Of a DNA stretch of 64,000 nt, positions 1 to 9,382 are shown piece by piece (positions within the stretch are counted from its first letter, which is position 1; each line of letters starts with the position of its first letter). The DNA comes from an uncultured Sphingomonadaceae bacterium. GTDB taxonomy: Bacteria > Pseudomonadota > Alphaproteobacteria > Sphingomonadales > Sphingomonadaceae. The stretch is from the NCBI GenBank assembly GCA_947493195.1, contig CANLQG010000003.1:124001-188000 (forward strand). Reading direction: 5' to 3'. The notes under the pieces were generated by a model. It saw nothing but the letters and a program-made list of their open reading frames with translations. It made no database searches and was not told the origin of the DNA. A program made the position numbers and the translations under genes.

Positions 1-1
1 G

Positions 2-472
2 ACCGGCCAGGCCCGCATGATCCGCGGCTATGCCATTCCGGCGCTGGAGAACGTGGCCCTCTGGCACGAGCGCGACATCTCGCACTCGTCCGTCGAGCGG
101 TTCATTGGTCCCGATGCCACCATCACGCTGGACTTCGCCCTCGCCCGCCTCACCGGCGTCGTGGACAAGCTGCTCGTCTACCCTGAACGGATGCAGAAGA
201 ACCTCGACAAGATGGGCGGCCTTGTCCACTCGCAGCGCGTCCTGCTGGCGCTGACGCAGGCTGGCATTACGCGCGACAATGCCTATCGGCTGGTGCAGCG
301 CAACGCGATGAAGGTGTGGGAATCGGACGGCCAGATGTCGTTGCTCGATCTGCTCAAGGCCGACGAGGAAGTGACTGCCGCGCTATCGGAAAACGAGCTC
401 GAGGAGAAGTTCAACCTCGATTACCACTTCAAGCACGTCGACACGATCTTCGGCCGCGTTTTCGCAGGGTAG
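2..472 (+). CDS. purB: adenylosuccinate lyase, C-terminal part
   Basis: This is the last 156 codons of a reading frame that enters from outside the window, so the start and the signature loop are not visible. The stretch around residues 10-40 (WHERDISHSSVERF, then a proline-free helix) matches the C-terminal half of adenylosuccinate lyase, the fumarase/aspartase-superfamily enzyme. It makes AMP from adenylosuccinate and cleaves SAICAR in purine synthesis. Full-length family members have about 430 residues, so roughly a third is present. The frame ends at a TAG 76 bases before the next gene. Confidence 0.9.
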   Translation, partial: TGQARMIRGYAIPALENVALWHERDISHSSVERFIGPDATITLDFALARLTGVVDKLLVYPERMQKNLDKMGGLVHSQRVLLALTQAGITRDNAYRLVQRNAMKVWESDGQMSLLDLLKADEEVTAALSENELEEKFNLDYHFKHVDTIFGRVFAG

Positions 473-548
473 TCGCACCGCCCTTCCCATTGCGGGAACG
501 CTGGCCTAGCATCTCATCCAAATCGCTAACGGGACAGGAAAGAAACGA

Positions 549-1019
549 ATGCAGATCGTTCGCACCGTCATCTGGGTACTGCTGCTGGTAGGCCTGCTGC
601 TGTTTTCCATCGCCAACTGGGATCCCACGGTGACCGTGCGCATCTGGGATGGCATCGTAGTGGACACCAAGATCCCTGCAATCGTGATCGTGTCTTTCGC
701 AATCGGCTTTGTACCGATGTGGCTTTATCACCGCGCCAGCAAGTGGACGATGCGGCGCAAGATCGCCAGCCTGGAGAATGCGGCGCGCACGGCATCCACC
801 ACGCCGGTCGCCGCCAGGCAGGATATCGAGGAAGAACCCGTGCGCACCGAGCCCGATGCGCGCTCCGATCCGGATACCCCGCTCAAGCCGACCGAACCCG
901 TGCATGACGACACCGAAACGACGGCGCAGCCCGGCGACGAAACCCGGTCCGCCCCCCTGTTCGGCGACGACATCGGCGATGGCACTCACCGCGATCACGA
1001 CAGCGGCAGAAAGTCATGA
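549..1019 (+). CDS. LapA (DUF1049)-domain inner-membrane protein
   Basis: A 156-residue protein with two predicted membrane helices (about residues 6-22 and 43-60) joined by a short basic-free loop, then a long charged, proline-rich cytoplasmic tail. This is the layout of the lipopolysaccharide-assembly protein A domain (DUF1049) family. In enterobacteria LapA works with LapB in controlling LPS synthesis; whether that role holds here is unknown. An AGGAAAG ribosome site precedes the ATG. The stop overlaps the start of pyrF (ATGA), so the two genes are translationally coupled, an arrangement I recall from other sphingomonads. Confidence 0.75.
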   Translation: MQIVRTVIWVLLLVGLLLFSIANWDPTVTVRIWDGIVVDTKIPAIVIVSFAIGFVPMWLYHRASKWTMRRKIASLENAARTASTTPVAARQDIEEEPVRTEPDARSDPDTPLKPTEPVHDDTETTAQPGDETRSAPLFGDDIGDGTHRDHDSGRKS

Positions 1020-1690
1020 GCAACCCCGTCTATCTCGCGCTGGATGTGCCGCAGCTGGATGCGGCTAAAGCGCTGGTGGAGAAAGTCAGGGGCCATATCG
1101 GCGGGGTCAAGCTGGGTCTTGAATTCTTCTGCGCGCATGGCACCCACGGCGTGCACGAAATCGCGCACCTGGGCCTGCCGATCTTCCTCGACCTGAAACT
1201 GCACGACATTCCCAATACGGTCGCAGGCGCCATGCAATCGCTGCATGTGGTGGAGCCGGCCATCATGACCGTGCACGCCAGTGGCGGGCGCGCGATGATG
1301 GAGGATGCCAAGGCAGCGGCTGGCGAGAACACCAAGGTCGTGGCCGTCACGATGCTCACTAGCCTTGACGAGCGCGATCTCGAACGCACCGGTGTCAGCG
1401 GCACGCCGCATGACCATGTGATGCGGCTGGCCGAACTGGCGAAGGACAGCGGCTTGGACGGTATCGTGTGCTCGGGACAGGAAGTGAAGGCGGTCCACAA
1501 GCAGTGGAAGGACGGCTTTTTCGTCGTTCCCGGCCTACGTCCAGGCGGAAAGGCGATCGGTGACCAGAAGCGGGTGGTGACGCCGCGTCAGGCGCGCGAC
1601 GACGGGGCCTCTGTGCTTGTCATTGGTCGCCCCATCAGCCGCGCAGACGATCCGCTTCAGGCGGCTCGAGAGATCGAAGCGACGCTGTAG
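1016..1690 (+). CDS. pyrF: orotidine 5'-phosphate decarboxylase
   Basis: This 224-residue TIM-barrel enzyme decarboxylates OMP to UMP, the last step of pyrimidine synthesis. The diagnostic catalytic motif DLKLHDIPNT lies at residues 59-68, with the Asp-Lys-x-x-Asp catalytic tetrad. The C-terminal phosphate-binding segment (VVPGLRPGG, then VIGRPI) is intact. The length is normal for the bacterial group I enzyme. The ATG overlaps the stop of the upstream LapA-like gene. Confidence 0.95.
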   Translation: MSNPVYLALDVPQLDAAKALVEKVRGHIGGVKLGLEFFCAHGTHGVHEIAHLGLPIFLDLKLHDIPNTVAGAMQSLHVVEPAIMTVHASGGRAMMEDAKAAAGENTKVVAVTMLTSLDERDLERTGVSGTPHDHVMRLAELAKDSGLDGIVCSGQEVKAVHKQWKDGFFVVPGLRPGGKAIGDQKRVVTPRQARDDGASVLVIGRPISRADDPLQAAREIEATL

Positions 1691-1760
1691 AATTTTTTCT
1701 GCACCCGGCAGCGTCGGCTTAACCCTTCACCAACACTGCCCGCTCCACTAAGTGAAGCCT

Positions 1761-2411
1761 ATGTCAGATCAGCTCATAAAGATTTGCGGACTCACTACCG
1801 GCGACACCATCGATGCCGCAGTCGATGCAGGTGCGACCCACATCGGCCTTGTCCATTTCGAGAAGTCGCCGCGCCACCTCTCGATCGCGGAGGCGGCGAA
1901 GCTGCGCTCGCGCGTGCCGGACCATGTGCAGGTCGTGCTGCTGACTGTGAACCTGCAGCCGAAACCCACTTCGGAAGCCCTGCAGGAAATACAGCCCGAC
2001 GTGCTGCAACTACACGGGGCTGAAAATCCGGAGTGGCTGGCGCTGATTCGCCAGAATTCCAACCTTGAAGTCTGGAAGGCAGTGGGGGTCAAGGATCGCG
2101 GCGCGCTGGAACGTGCGGCCAAATATCGCGACAGCGCCCACCGCCTGCTCTACGATGCTGCCGCTGGCGCGTTGCCGGGAGGAAATGGCCTCGCGCTCGA
2201 CTGGCGGCTGCTGCTGAACCATCGCCATGTGTTGCCCTGGGGGCTGGCGGGCGGACTTGGCCCGCACAACGTGGCCGATGCTATCCGCTACACTGGCGCG
2301 CCGCTGGTAGATGCCTCGTCTGGGCTGGAAAGCGAGCCCGGCAAGAAGGACCCGGCAAAGATCGCCGCGTTCTGCAAGGCCGCACGCGCAGCACGCGCCA
2401 AGGCCGCCTAG
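1761..2411 (+). CDS. trpF: phosphoribosylanthranilate isomerase
   Basis: This 216-residue TIM barrel performs the Amadori rearrangement of phosphoribosylanthranilate in tryptophan synthesis. The KICGLT motif with the catalytic cysteine is at residues 7-12. The C-terminal phosphate site (GLAGGLGPHNV, then VDASSGLES) is complete. An in-frame GTG lies 9 bases upstream, but the ATG at 1761 gives the usual family N-terminus. It follows pyrF by 70 bases and is separated from trpB by an antisense outer-membrane gene. Confidence 0.95.
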   Translation: MSDQLIKICGLTTGDTIDAAVDAGATHIGLVHFEKSPRHLSIAEAAKLRSRVPDHVQVVLLTVNLQPKPTSEALQEIQPDVLQLHGAENPEWLALIRQNSNLEVWKAVGVKDRGALERAAKYRDSAHRLLYDAAAGALPGGNGLALDWRLLLNHRHVLPWGLAGGLGPHNVADAIRYTGAPLVDASSGLESEPGKKDPAKIAAFCKAARAARAKAA

Positions 2412-2429
2412 CCATAGGTTGGAAGCGGA

Positions 2430-2454
2430 AAGGGCGGCCCGTTAGACCGCCCTT
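2430..2454. terminator. bidirectional hairpin between trpF and the outer-membrane gene
   Basis: AAGGGCGG (2430-2437) pairs with CCGCCCTT (2447-2454) around a 9-base loop, between two converging genes. There is no long T-run on either side, so it is a probable rather than certain terminator. Confidence 0.6.
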
Positions 2455-2474
2455 CCCGCCAGTAAGGGCTTGGC

Positions 2475-2957
2475 TCAGAAGTTGAAGCCGACGCCCACGG
2501 TAGCAGCGTTCACATCGATGAAGTCGCTGAAGAAGTGGCGATACTCCGCGCTCACGTAGACGGACTGGCCGACGCGGTGGCTGTATCCGGCGCCAAGGTA
2601 GGGCGTGTCCTCGCCATCGCCGAAAGCGTAGCCGCCGGCAGCGTAAAGGCGGCCCGCATCACTCACGCGAATACCGGCACGTGCGCCGAGACCCCAGACG
2701 AAGTCGGCGCCATCGGCCAACAGGTGGTCGGCAGAGCCTTCAACGCCGATGAAGGCCGAATCGCCAAGGTCGAAATCGTATCCGAGCGCGGCACCGGCCA
2801 CGGCCTCTTCCTGGCCGCTAGCCCAGGCGACACCGCCCCGCACTTCGGCACGGCCTGTGCCCATGGCTTCCTGGGCCTGTGCTGCGGCAGGCACCGCAAC
2901 TGCGGCGGCGAGCGTTGCCATTACGATAGCAATCTTATTGGTACTCATGTCTCTCAT
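2475..2957 (-). CDS. small outer-membrane beta-barrel protein
   Basis: A 160-residue exported protein. The N-terminus is a signal peptide ending near AQAQ (about residue 29). After it come alternating short amphipathic strands with glycine and aromatic residues, and the chain ends in GVGFNF, the C-terminal aromatic needed for BAM-mediated barrel insertion. It resembles the OmpA-like/opacity-type barrel family of sphingomonads; the ligand is unknown. The ATG at 2957 has a GGAG only three bases away, and the ATG at 2948 (MSTNK) is an equally good start. The gene is antisense to the flanking trp genes. Confidence 0.75.
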   Translation of the reverse strand: MRDMSTNKIAIVMATLAAAVAVPAAAQAQEAMGTGRAEVRGGVAWASGQEEAVAGAALGYDFDLGDSAFIGVEGSADHLLADGADFVWGLGARAGIRVSDAGRLYAAGGYAFGDGEDTPYLGAGYSHRVGQSVYVSAEYRHFFSDFIDVNAATVGVGFNF

Positions 2958-3017
2958 GTTCTCCAGGACCCCCGAACCCGATGTCCGGACCCGTCCTGCC
3001 GCCTCATTGGGAGCGAG

Positions 3018-3027
3018 AACATTGTTG
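3018..3027. repeat. AACATTGTTG motif upstream of outer-membrane gene
   Basis: This short near-palindrome (AACA-T-TGTT core) lies 61-70 bases upstream of the outer-membrane gene start at 2957. The same ten bases occur at 63928-63937, upstream of the window's other outer-membrane barrel gene. It may be an operator; see findings. Confidence 0.3.
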
Positions 3028-3144
3028 GAAAATGAACGAATCGACCAACCGCGAACAGCAAACGACTAGTGCCACGGTCGCTGCAACCATACCCGACCAG
3101 AGGCCTATCTGGACACCCGCCCCTACCTCTGCCAATCGGCGATC

Positions 3145-4362
3145 ATGACCGAGAACAAACCCAACTCATTCCGCAACCAGCCCGACGATCGCGGGCATTT
3201 TGGCCAGTTCGGCGGCCGCTACGTCGCCGAAACGCTGATGCCGCTGATTCTGGGCCTGGAGAAGGAATACAAGGCTGCGAAGGAAGACCCCGCGTTCAAG
3301 GCGGAGTTCGACGACCTGCTTGAACATTACGTCGGCCGCCCCAGCCCAATGTATTTCGCCCCTCGCCTGACCGAGGAATTGGGCGGCGCGCAGATCTGGT
3401 TCAAGCGCGACGAGCTGAACCATACTGGTGCTCACAAGATCAACAACTGCATCGGCCAGATCCTGCTGGCGATTCGCATGGGCAAGACGCGCATCATCGC
3501 CGAAACCGGCGCGGGCCAGCACGGCGTGGCGACAGCCACCGTCTGCGCGCGCTTCGGCCTGCCCTGCATCGTCTACATGGGTGCAGAAGACGTGCGGCGC
3601 CAGTCGCCCAACGTGTTCCGCATGAAGTTGCTGGGCGCGGAAGTGCGCCCCGTCACAGCCGGGCGCGGCACGCTGAAGGATGCCATGAACGAGGCGCTGC
3701 GCGACTGGGTCGCGAACGTGCACGACACCTTCTACATCATCGGTACCGCTGCCGGGCCGCATCCCTATCCGGAACTTGTCCGCGACTTCCAGAGCGTGAT
3801 CGGCAAGGAGGCCCGCGCCCAGTTGCTGGAGCGAACCGGCAAGCTGCCGGACCTGCTGGTGGCCGCCATCGGGGGCGGCTCCAACGCCATCGGGCTGTTC
3901 CACCCTTTCCTCGACGATCCCACGGTGAAGATGCTGGGCGTGGAAGCCGCGGGCCACGGCCTTGATGGAGACGAACACGCCGCCAGCCTGGCAGGCGGTT
4001 TCCCCGGTGTGCTCCACGGCAACAAGACCTACCTGTTGCAGGACGAGGACGGCCAGATCACCGAAGGCCACTCGATATCGGCGGGCCTCGACTACCCCGG
4101 CATCGGCCCCGAACACGCCTGGCTGAAGGAAACGGGCCGCGTGGAATACACCCACGCCACGGATACAGAGGCGCTGGAAGCCTTCCAGCTGCTCTGCCGC
4201 ACCGAAGGCATCATCCCCGCGCTGGAACCCAGCCACGCCATCGCCGCCATTACCAAGGTCGCACCGACGATGCCGAAGGACGCGATCATCTGCGCAAATC
4301 TGTGCGGGCGCGGCGACAAGGACATCTTCACCGTGGCAGAAGCGCTTGGGGTGGAGATGTGA
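3145..4362 (+). CDS. trpB: tryptophan synthase beta chain
   Basis: This 405-residue PLP enzyme condenses indole with serine to give tryptophan, working as an alpha2-beta2 complex with the product of trpA nearby. The PLP lysine is K98 in [10 protein letters not shown]. The phosphate-binding loop GGGSNAIG is near residue 243 and the C-terminal [12 protein letters not shown] segment is present. The length is typical of TrpB1. The stop overlaps a small GTG-started membrane protein gene (GTGA). Confidence 0.97.
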   Translation: MTENKPNSFRNQPDDRGHFGQFGGRYVAETLMPLILGLEKEYKAAKEDPAFKAEFDDLLEHYVGRPSPMYFAPRLTEELGGAQIWFKRDELNHTGAHKINNCIGQILLAIRMGKTRIIAETGAGQHGVATATVCARFGLPCIVYMGAEDVRRQSPNVFRMKLLGAEVRPVTAGRGTLKDAMNEALRDWVANVHDTFYIIGTAAGPHPYPELVRDFQSVIGKEARAQLLERTGKLPDLLVAAIGGGSNAIGLFHPFLDDPTVKMLGVEAAGHGLDGDEHAASLAGGFPGVLHGNKTYLLQDEDGQITEGHSISAGLDYPGIGPEHAWLKETGRVEYTHATDTEALEAFQLLCRTEGIIPALEPSHAIAAITKVAPTMPKDAIICANLCGRGDKDIFTVAEALGVEM

Positions 4363-4544
4363 CTTTCTCCCCCGCCCGCGCTGGTGTGTTCTTTCTGCTC
4401 GGCCTTCCCATTGGCTTCATCCTCTCGGCGCTCGGCTTCGTAGTAAGCGGACAGGATATCAGCGCGCCGCAGATTGCGCCCTTCGCAGGTGGAATTGCCA
4501 TTGTGATTGGGATTGCAGCGGGGCTATGGCGCCCGCCATCATGA
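4359..4544 (+). CDS. small two-helix membrane protein between trpB and trpA
   Basis: A 61-residue frame that starts with a GTG overlapping the trpB stop and ends with a TGA overlapping the trpA ATG (ATGA). It is thus doubly coupled. It encodes two hydrophobic helices (about residues 8-28 and 40-56) separated by a short polar loop. I do not recognise a family. The overlap at both ends and the loss of coding sense in the other frames support translation, but no homologue search could be done. Confidence 0.6.
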   Translation: MTFSPARAGVFFLLGLPIGFILSALGFVVSGQDISAPQIAPFAGGIAIVIGIAAGLWRPPS

Positions 4545-5317
4545 CCCGTTTTACCGATACCTTTTCCCGTGGTCCCGCGCTCGTCTGCTTCATCACTGCT
4601 GGCGATGGCGATACCGCCGCCAATCTCGACGCGATGGTCGAGGGAGGCGCGGACGTGATCGAGCTGGGAATGCCATTCACCGATCCCATGGCCGATGGCC
4701 CGGCAATCCAGAACGCCAACATCCGCTCGCTCGGCAAGGAAACCAAGACTGCCGACGTTCTGCAAATCGCCACCGATTTTCGCGCGCGCCACCCGGACGT
4801 TCCGCTCGTGCTGATGGGCTATGCCAACCCGATGATCCGGCGCGGGCCGGAGTGGTTTGCCGATGCTGCCGAGAAAGCGGGCGTCGATGGCGTCATCTGT
4901 GTCGACCTCGCGCCCGAAGAGGACGAGGACCTTGGCCCGGCCCTGCGCGCGAAAGGCATCGCCCCTATCCGCCTTGCCACGCCCACCACCGACGAAGCGC
5001 GCCTGCCCATGGTGCTCGATAAATCGGCGGGATTTCTTTACTACGTTTCTGTTGCCGGGATCACCGGCAAGCAGAGCGCCGCCCTTGCCGATATCAAATC
5101 GAATGTATCGCGCATCAAGCAGCATACCGACCTGCCCGTTGCCGTTGGGTTCGGCGTGCGCACGCCCGAGCAAGCCGAGGCGATTGCCAAGGTCGCGGAC
5201 GGCGTGGTCGTCGGCTCCGCACTGGTCGAGATTGTCGCCGAGCATGGGGAAAACGCGCCCCAGCACCTGTGCGCACTGGTCGAAAAACTTGCCAATGCAG
5301 TGCATTCTGCCCGATAG
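4541..5317 (+). CDS. trpA: tryptophan synthase alpha chain
   Basis: This 258-residue TIM barrel cleaves indole-3-glycerol phosphate to indole, which is channelled to TrpB. Conserved segments are ELGMPFTDPMADGPAIQ (catalytic Glu and substrate loop), DGVICVDLAPEE (catalytic Asp), and the phosphate-binding GFGVRTPEQA and VVGSALVE near the end. The ATG at 4541 gives the usual MTRF-type start; an in-frame ATG at 4526 would add five residues. It is followed 9 bases later by accD. Confidence 0.96.
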   Translation: MTRFTDTFSRGPALVCFITAGDGDTAANLDAMVEGGADVIELGMPFTDPMADGPAIQNANIRSLGKETKTADVLQIATDFRARHPDVPLVLMGYANPMIRRGPEWFADAAEKAGVDGVICVDLAPEEDEDLGPALRAKGIAPIRLATPTTDEARLPMVLDKSAGFLYYVSVAGITGKQSAALADIKSNVSRIKQHTDLPVAVGFGVRTPEQAEAIAKVADGVVVGSALVEIVAEHGENAPQHLCALVEKLANAVHSAR

Positions 5318-5326
5318 GCCCGATCC

Positions 5327-6178
5327 ATGAGTTGGCTAACCCGTGTCCGAGAGCGCCTGCCCTTTGGCAACAAGCGCGAATCCCCCGACAACCTGTGGAT
5401 CAAGTGTCCGCGCTGTCAGGAGATGGTCTTCCGTACCGAGTACGAGGAGAACCTGAATGTCTGTCCGCGCTGCGACCATCATGGCCGCATCGGTGCCGAC
5501 AAGCGGCTCAGCCAGATCATGGATGGCGACGATTTCGAACTGCTGCCTGCACCCCAGGTTTCCGAAGATCCCCTGCGGTTCAAGGATACCAAGCGCTACA
5601 GCGATCGCCTGAAGGCTGCGCGCGCCAGCAATCCGCACAACGATGCCTTCACCGCGGCCTTCGGCACGATCGAGGGCAATGCGGCAGTTGTCGGTGTGCA
5701 GGACTTCACGTTCATGGGCGGTTCCATGGGCATGGCCGTGGGAGATGCTTTCTGCAACGCGGCCCAGCGTGCAATCGACGAGAAGTGCGGTTTCGTTTGC
5801 GTGACCGCTGCTGGCGGTGCGCGCATGCAGGAGGGCATACTCAGCCTGATGCAGATGCCGCGCGCCACGGTGATGACGCGCCGTCTGCGCGAAGCGGGCC
5901 TGCCATATATCGTCGTGCTGACCGATCCGACCACCGGCGGCGTTACCGCTAGCTATGCCATGCTGGGCGATGTCCAGATCGCGGAGCCCGACGCCCTGAT
6001 CGGGTTCGCCGGGCAGCGCGTGATCCAGGAAACCATTCGCGAACAGCTGCCTGAAGGGTTCCAGCGCGCCGAATACCTGCACAAGCACGGCATGGTGGAC
6101 ATGGTGGTTGCCCGCAAGGACTTGCGTGAAACGCTGGCGCAACTGCTGGACTATCTGACTCCGGCAAAGGCAGCCTGA
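5327..6178 (+). CDS. accD: acetyl-CoA carboxylase carboxyltransferase subunit beta
   Basis: This 283-residue subunit transfers the carboxyl group from biotin to acetyl-CoA, making malonyl-CoA for fatty-acid synthesis. A zinc ribbon is complete with C27, C30, C46 and C49. The crotonase-fold carboxyltransferase core follows, with [10 protein letters not shown] and [17 protein letters not shown] as signature segments. The malonyl-CoA it yields is also the extender for the type III polyketide synthase found later in this window. Confidence 0.97.
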   Translation: MSWLTRVRERLPFGNKRESPDNLWIKCPRCQEMVFRTEYEENLNVCPRCDHHGRIGADKRLSQIMDGDDFELLPAPQVSEDPLRFKDTKRYSDRLKAARASNPHNDAFTAAFGTIEGNAAVVGVQDFTFMGGSMGMAVGDAFCNAAQRAIDEKCGFVCVTAAGGARMQEGILSLMQMPRATVMTRRLREAGLPYIVVLTDPTTGGVTASYAMLGDVQIAEPDALIGFAGQRVIQETIREQLPEGFQRAEYLHKHGMVDMVVARKDLRETLAQLLDYLTPAKAA

Positions 6179-6194
6179 TCGGCGGGGCGAGCCG

Positions 6195-7535
6195 ATGAAA
6201 GACTTCGCCATTTCGGATGACGAGGATGTCCAGCGGCAGTTGGACCGCCTTGGGGCATTGTCGCTGCCGCAGGGCCGCATCGCGCTGGACGTGATCCGCG
6301 CCCTGCTCGATCGGCTAGGTAACCCCGAACAGCACCTGCCGCCGGTGTTCCATGTCGCGGGCACCAATGGCAAGGGTTCCACCTGCGCCTTTCTGCGCTC
6401 CATGCTGGAGGCCGAGGGCCTGAAGGTCCACGTAGCCACCAAGCCGCACCTCGTCCGCTACAACGAACGTATCCGCGTGGGCGGAGAGCTGATCTCCGAC
6501 GCCATGCTCGCGCAGCTGCTGGAGGAGGTGTTGGACATGGCGGGCGACCTTGTGCCCAGCTTCTTCGAGGTTACGGCGGCAGCGACCTTCCTCGCCTTCT
6601 CGCGCGAGCCTGCAGATGCTTGCGTAATCGAGGTCGGGCTGGGTGGGCGATTCGACGCGACCAATGTCATGGAGCGGCCCGCTGCCTGCGGCATCGCTTC
6701 GTTGGGTATCGACCACGAACAATTCCTGCTCAACGAAGACCCCGAAGCACCCTCGCCCGCGCAGAACCCGATGGTGCGGATCGCTTTCGAGAAGTCGGGG
6801 ATCGCACGGCCCGGCTCCCCGCTTGTTACCCAGAACTATTCTCCCGATGTGGAGGCCGAGGTGAAGCGTCGCGCCGGTCTTGCCGGAGCGCCGCTGCATA
6901 TGCGCGGGCAGGACTGGTGGGCAGAGGCTGGCAGGGATTCCATCGCCTATCGCGACCGTCATGGCCGCCTCGACCTGCCGCTGCCAACAATGTCCGGAGC
7001 GCACCAGGCCGACAATGCCGCGCTGGCCGTCGCCATGTTGCGCCATCAGGACACGGTGCCGGTTTCCGCCGCTGCCATGGCCGAGGGGATCCGCTCATGC
7101 CGCTGGCCCGCGCGCCTGCAGACGTTGGGCGCTGGCCCGCTCACCGAACTACTCCCGCACCGCAACTTTCTGCTGGATGGGGGACACAACCCCGATGCCG
7201 CCAATGCGCTCGCCCGGTATCTGGAGAATGTCCCGAAGCCGATAGACGCGGTGATCGGCATGATGGCCGCAAAGGACGCCCGGCGATTCCTGGCGATCGT
7301 TGCGCCGCATATCGATTCGATCACAGCGGTGCCGATACCCGGCAACGATTGCGTCGCGCCCGAAGTCCTAGCCGAACTGGCGCGGGAAGCGGGTATCGCA
7401 TCGGTTATGACGGCGGACGATGTGCCAGCCGCGGTCAGCGCGATGGACAAGGCCAGCGGAGGCACGGTGCTGCTCTTCGGATCGCTCTACCTAGCAGGCA
7501 AGGTGCTAAGCCTTAATCGCGAGCTGCCTGACTAG
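6195..7535 (+). CDS. folC: bifunctional folylpolyglutamate / dihydrofolate synthase
   Basis: This 446-residue Mur-ligase-type enzyme adds glutamate to dihydropteroate and to folates. The ATP loop GTNGKGS is at residues 56-62. The FPGS signature EVGLGGRFDATN lies near residue 147. The C-terminal domain carries LDGGHNPDAANAL. It follows accD by 16 bases, the accD-folC pairing common in proteobacteria. Confidence 0.96.
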   Translation: MKDFAISDDEDVQRQLDRLGALSLPQGRIALDVIRALLDRLGNPEQHLPPVFHVAGTNGKGSTCAFLRSMLEAEGLKVHVATKPHLVRYNERIRVGGELISDAMLAQLLEEVLDMAGDLVPSFFEVTAAATFLAFSREPADACVIEVGLGGRFDATNVMERPAACGIASLGIDHEQFLLNEDPEAPSPAQNPMVRIAFEKSGIARPGSPLVTQNYSPDVEAEVKRRAGLAGAPLHMRGQDWWAEAGRDSIAYRDRHGRLDLPLPTMSGAHQADNAALAVAMLRHQDTVPVSAAAMAEGIRSCRWPARLQTLGAGPLTELLPHRNFLLDGGHNPDAANALARYLENVPKPIDAVIGMMAAKDARRFLAIVAPHIDSITAVPIPGNDCVAPEVLAELAREAGIASVMTADDVPAAVSAMDKASGGTVLLFGSLYLAGKVLSLNRELPD

Positions 7536-7538
7536 GCG

Positions 7539-9284
7539 CTATTCGGCAGGCTCCGGCGCAGCGTCATGGCGGTCCGGCGTCACAACGCCGGATTTCGCCC
7601 CCGCCCGGCTCACCCGTATCCATTCGAATACGCACAACACCACGGCAACGAACCCGATCAGCGTGGTGAGGATGAAGACGTCGTAATAGCCCTGGTTCTC
7701 GATCATCTCGCCCAGCGCGCCGCGCCCCAGCGTGCCGACCAGCAGCGTGAGCGAGGACAGCAGCGCATACTGCACGGCGGAATACTTCTTCGAAACGATG
7801 GAGCTGAGCCACGCGACATAGGCCGCCCCTGCGATGCCGATAGCCAGGTTTTCCCACATGATCGTGAAGGTCAGGCGCGGCAATGCGTCGGAACCGAAGG
7901 GCGCCATGAAGTTGATCAGGGCGGAGAAGCCGATGAAGTCGCTAGCAGCCTGCATGTTCGCACCGCCTGCGGCCATGTCGGCATAGAGCAGGTTCGTCAG
8001 GGCGGCGATCAGCGCGCCCAGCGTCAAGGTAGCCATGCGTCCGATCACGGTGAGCAGATAGCCGCCCAGCGCCAGTCCTGCGATGATTGCGCCCACGCCG
8101 AAGAACTTGGATGCGAAGGCCACCTCGTCGTTCGTGTAGTTCAGTTCGCCTAGGTAGAACGGATAGGCAAAGGTGCCCCAGATCGCGTCACAAATGCGGT
8201 AGGTAAGCACCAGCGAGAGGATCAGGACCAGCGACCAGCCTATGCGGCCCACGAACTCCACCAGTGGCATCACCAGCGCGCGGTAGAGATGGTCGACGGC
8301 GTAGGAATTGCCCGCTTTCTCGGGCAGGTCCTCTGTCATCACGTGCCGGCCCTTCTCCTTTTGGGAAGCAAGCCAGCCCGCGATCAGTGCAGGTATCACC
8401 ACGGTCGCCACGATAATCCACGGGCCATAATTCACGGTGAAGTCGGTTGGGTTGGGCCGTTCCTCCGGCGGATAGGCAAGCGACATGTACATGAAAGTGA
8501 GGACGACGCCGATTGCAATGGCCCAAAGCAGGCCTACCGCCCCCAACGCCTTGGCGCGCACCGATGGCTTCAGTTCACCTTTCTTGCGCAGGCTCAGCAG
8601 CAGTTCGTCGTCAACCGTGCCGTCGACGTTCTCGCCCGCCTTGCTGTCAGGCGCGAACAGGCCCGCGATACCGATAGCGAGCAGGATGCCGCCCATGATG
8701 AGGTAAGTTTGCGGCCAGCCGATGCGTGCGGCGATGATCAGGCCCAGCGCGCCGCCCACCAGCGCGGCAAGGCGATAGCCCATCTGATAGACGGTGGAGA
8801 GGATATCGAGCGTCGCCTCCTCGTCGGCCACGTCGATGCGCCAGGCGTTGATGGCGATATCCTGCGTGGCGCTGGCAAGGGCGCCGATACCGGCCAGCAG
8901 GCTGAACCAGCCGATTGCCTCGTTCGTGGGGTTCGAGAGTGAAAGCGCAATCAGGATCACGCCCAGCAGGATCTGCGAGGGCACGATCCACTGTTTGCGC
9001 CTGCCCAATTTACGGAAACCGGGGATCGACACCTTGTCGATCAGCGGGGACCACAGGAACTGGAAGGCATAGGCAAGGCCGATCAGCGAAAAGACGCCCA
9101 TCGTCTCCAGCTCCACCTCGGCTTCCGAAAGCCAGGCGTAAAGTGTGCCCAGGAACAGTGCGAACGGCAGGCCGCTGGCGAAGCCGAACAGCGCCATGTA
9201 GCCGCTCTTGGGATTTCTCAGCGATCGCGCCAGCGTGCGCCAGCCGGGCTTGGATTTCTTTGTTTCGGCAGCCGCTTCGGCCAT
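7539..9284 (-). CDS. AmpG-like muropeptide MFS permease
   Basis: A 581-residue major-facilitator protein with 12-14 hydrophobic helices. The N-terminal GFASGLPFALFLGTL, LWSPLIDK and SATQDIAINAWRID segments are diagnostic of the AmpG group. That group imports GlcNAc-anhydro-muropeptides released during wall turnover. The insertion between helices 6 and 7 and a further loop near residue 300 make it longer than E. coli AmpG (about 490). The ATG at 9284 has a GGAGAG site; a longer frame upstream lacks one. A lytic transglycosylase gene that would generate substrates is at 55.5 kb. Confidence 0.85.
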   Translation of the reverse strand: MAEAAAETKKSKPGWRTLARSLRNPKSGYMALFGFASGLPFALFLGTLYAWLSEAEVELETMGVFSLIGLAYAFQFLWSPLIDKVSIPGFRKLGRRKQWIVPSQILLGVILIALSLSNPTNEAIGWFSLLAGIGALASATQDIAINAWRIDVADEEATLDILSTVYQMGYRLAALVGGALGLIIAARIGWPQTYLIMGGILLAIGIAGLFAPDSKAGENVDGTVDDELLLSLRKKGELKPSVRAKALGAVGLLWAIAIGVVLTFMYMSLAYPPEERPNPTDFTVNYGPWIIVATVVIPALIAGWLASQKEKGRHVMTEDLPEKAGNSYAVDHLYRALVMPLVEFVGRIGWSLVLILSLVLTYRICDAIWGTFAYPFYLGELNYTNDEVAFASKFFGVGAIIAGLALGGYLLTVIGRMATLTLGALIAALTNLLYADMAAGGANMQAASDFIGFSALINFMAPFGSDALPRLTFTIMWENLAIGIAGAAYVAWLSSIVSKKYSAVQYALLSSLTLLVGTLGRGALGEMIENQGYYDVFILTTLIGFVAVVLCVFEWIRVSRAGAKSGVVTPDRHDAAPEPAE

Positions 9285-9382
9285 AAATTGCTCTCCGCTT
9301 TCGTACCAGCGTGTCGGTCTACCCGTAATCCATTGCAATGGAAGGCTGGATGAACGGGCTTTCAACGCCTAGAGAGCCGCAA

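Noticed and set aside
1719-1732. TTAACC-type CtrA half-site before trpF (similar strings near 18230, 39228 and 63893)
   Set aside because: None has the second TTAA seven bases away, and the half-site alone is too common to claim.
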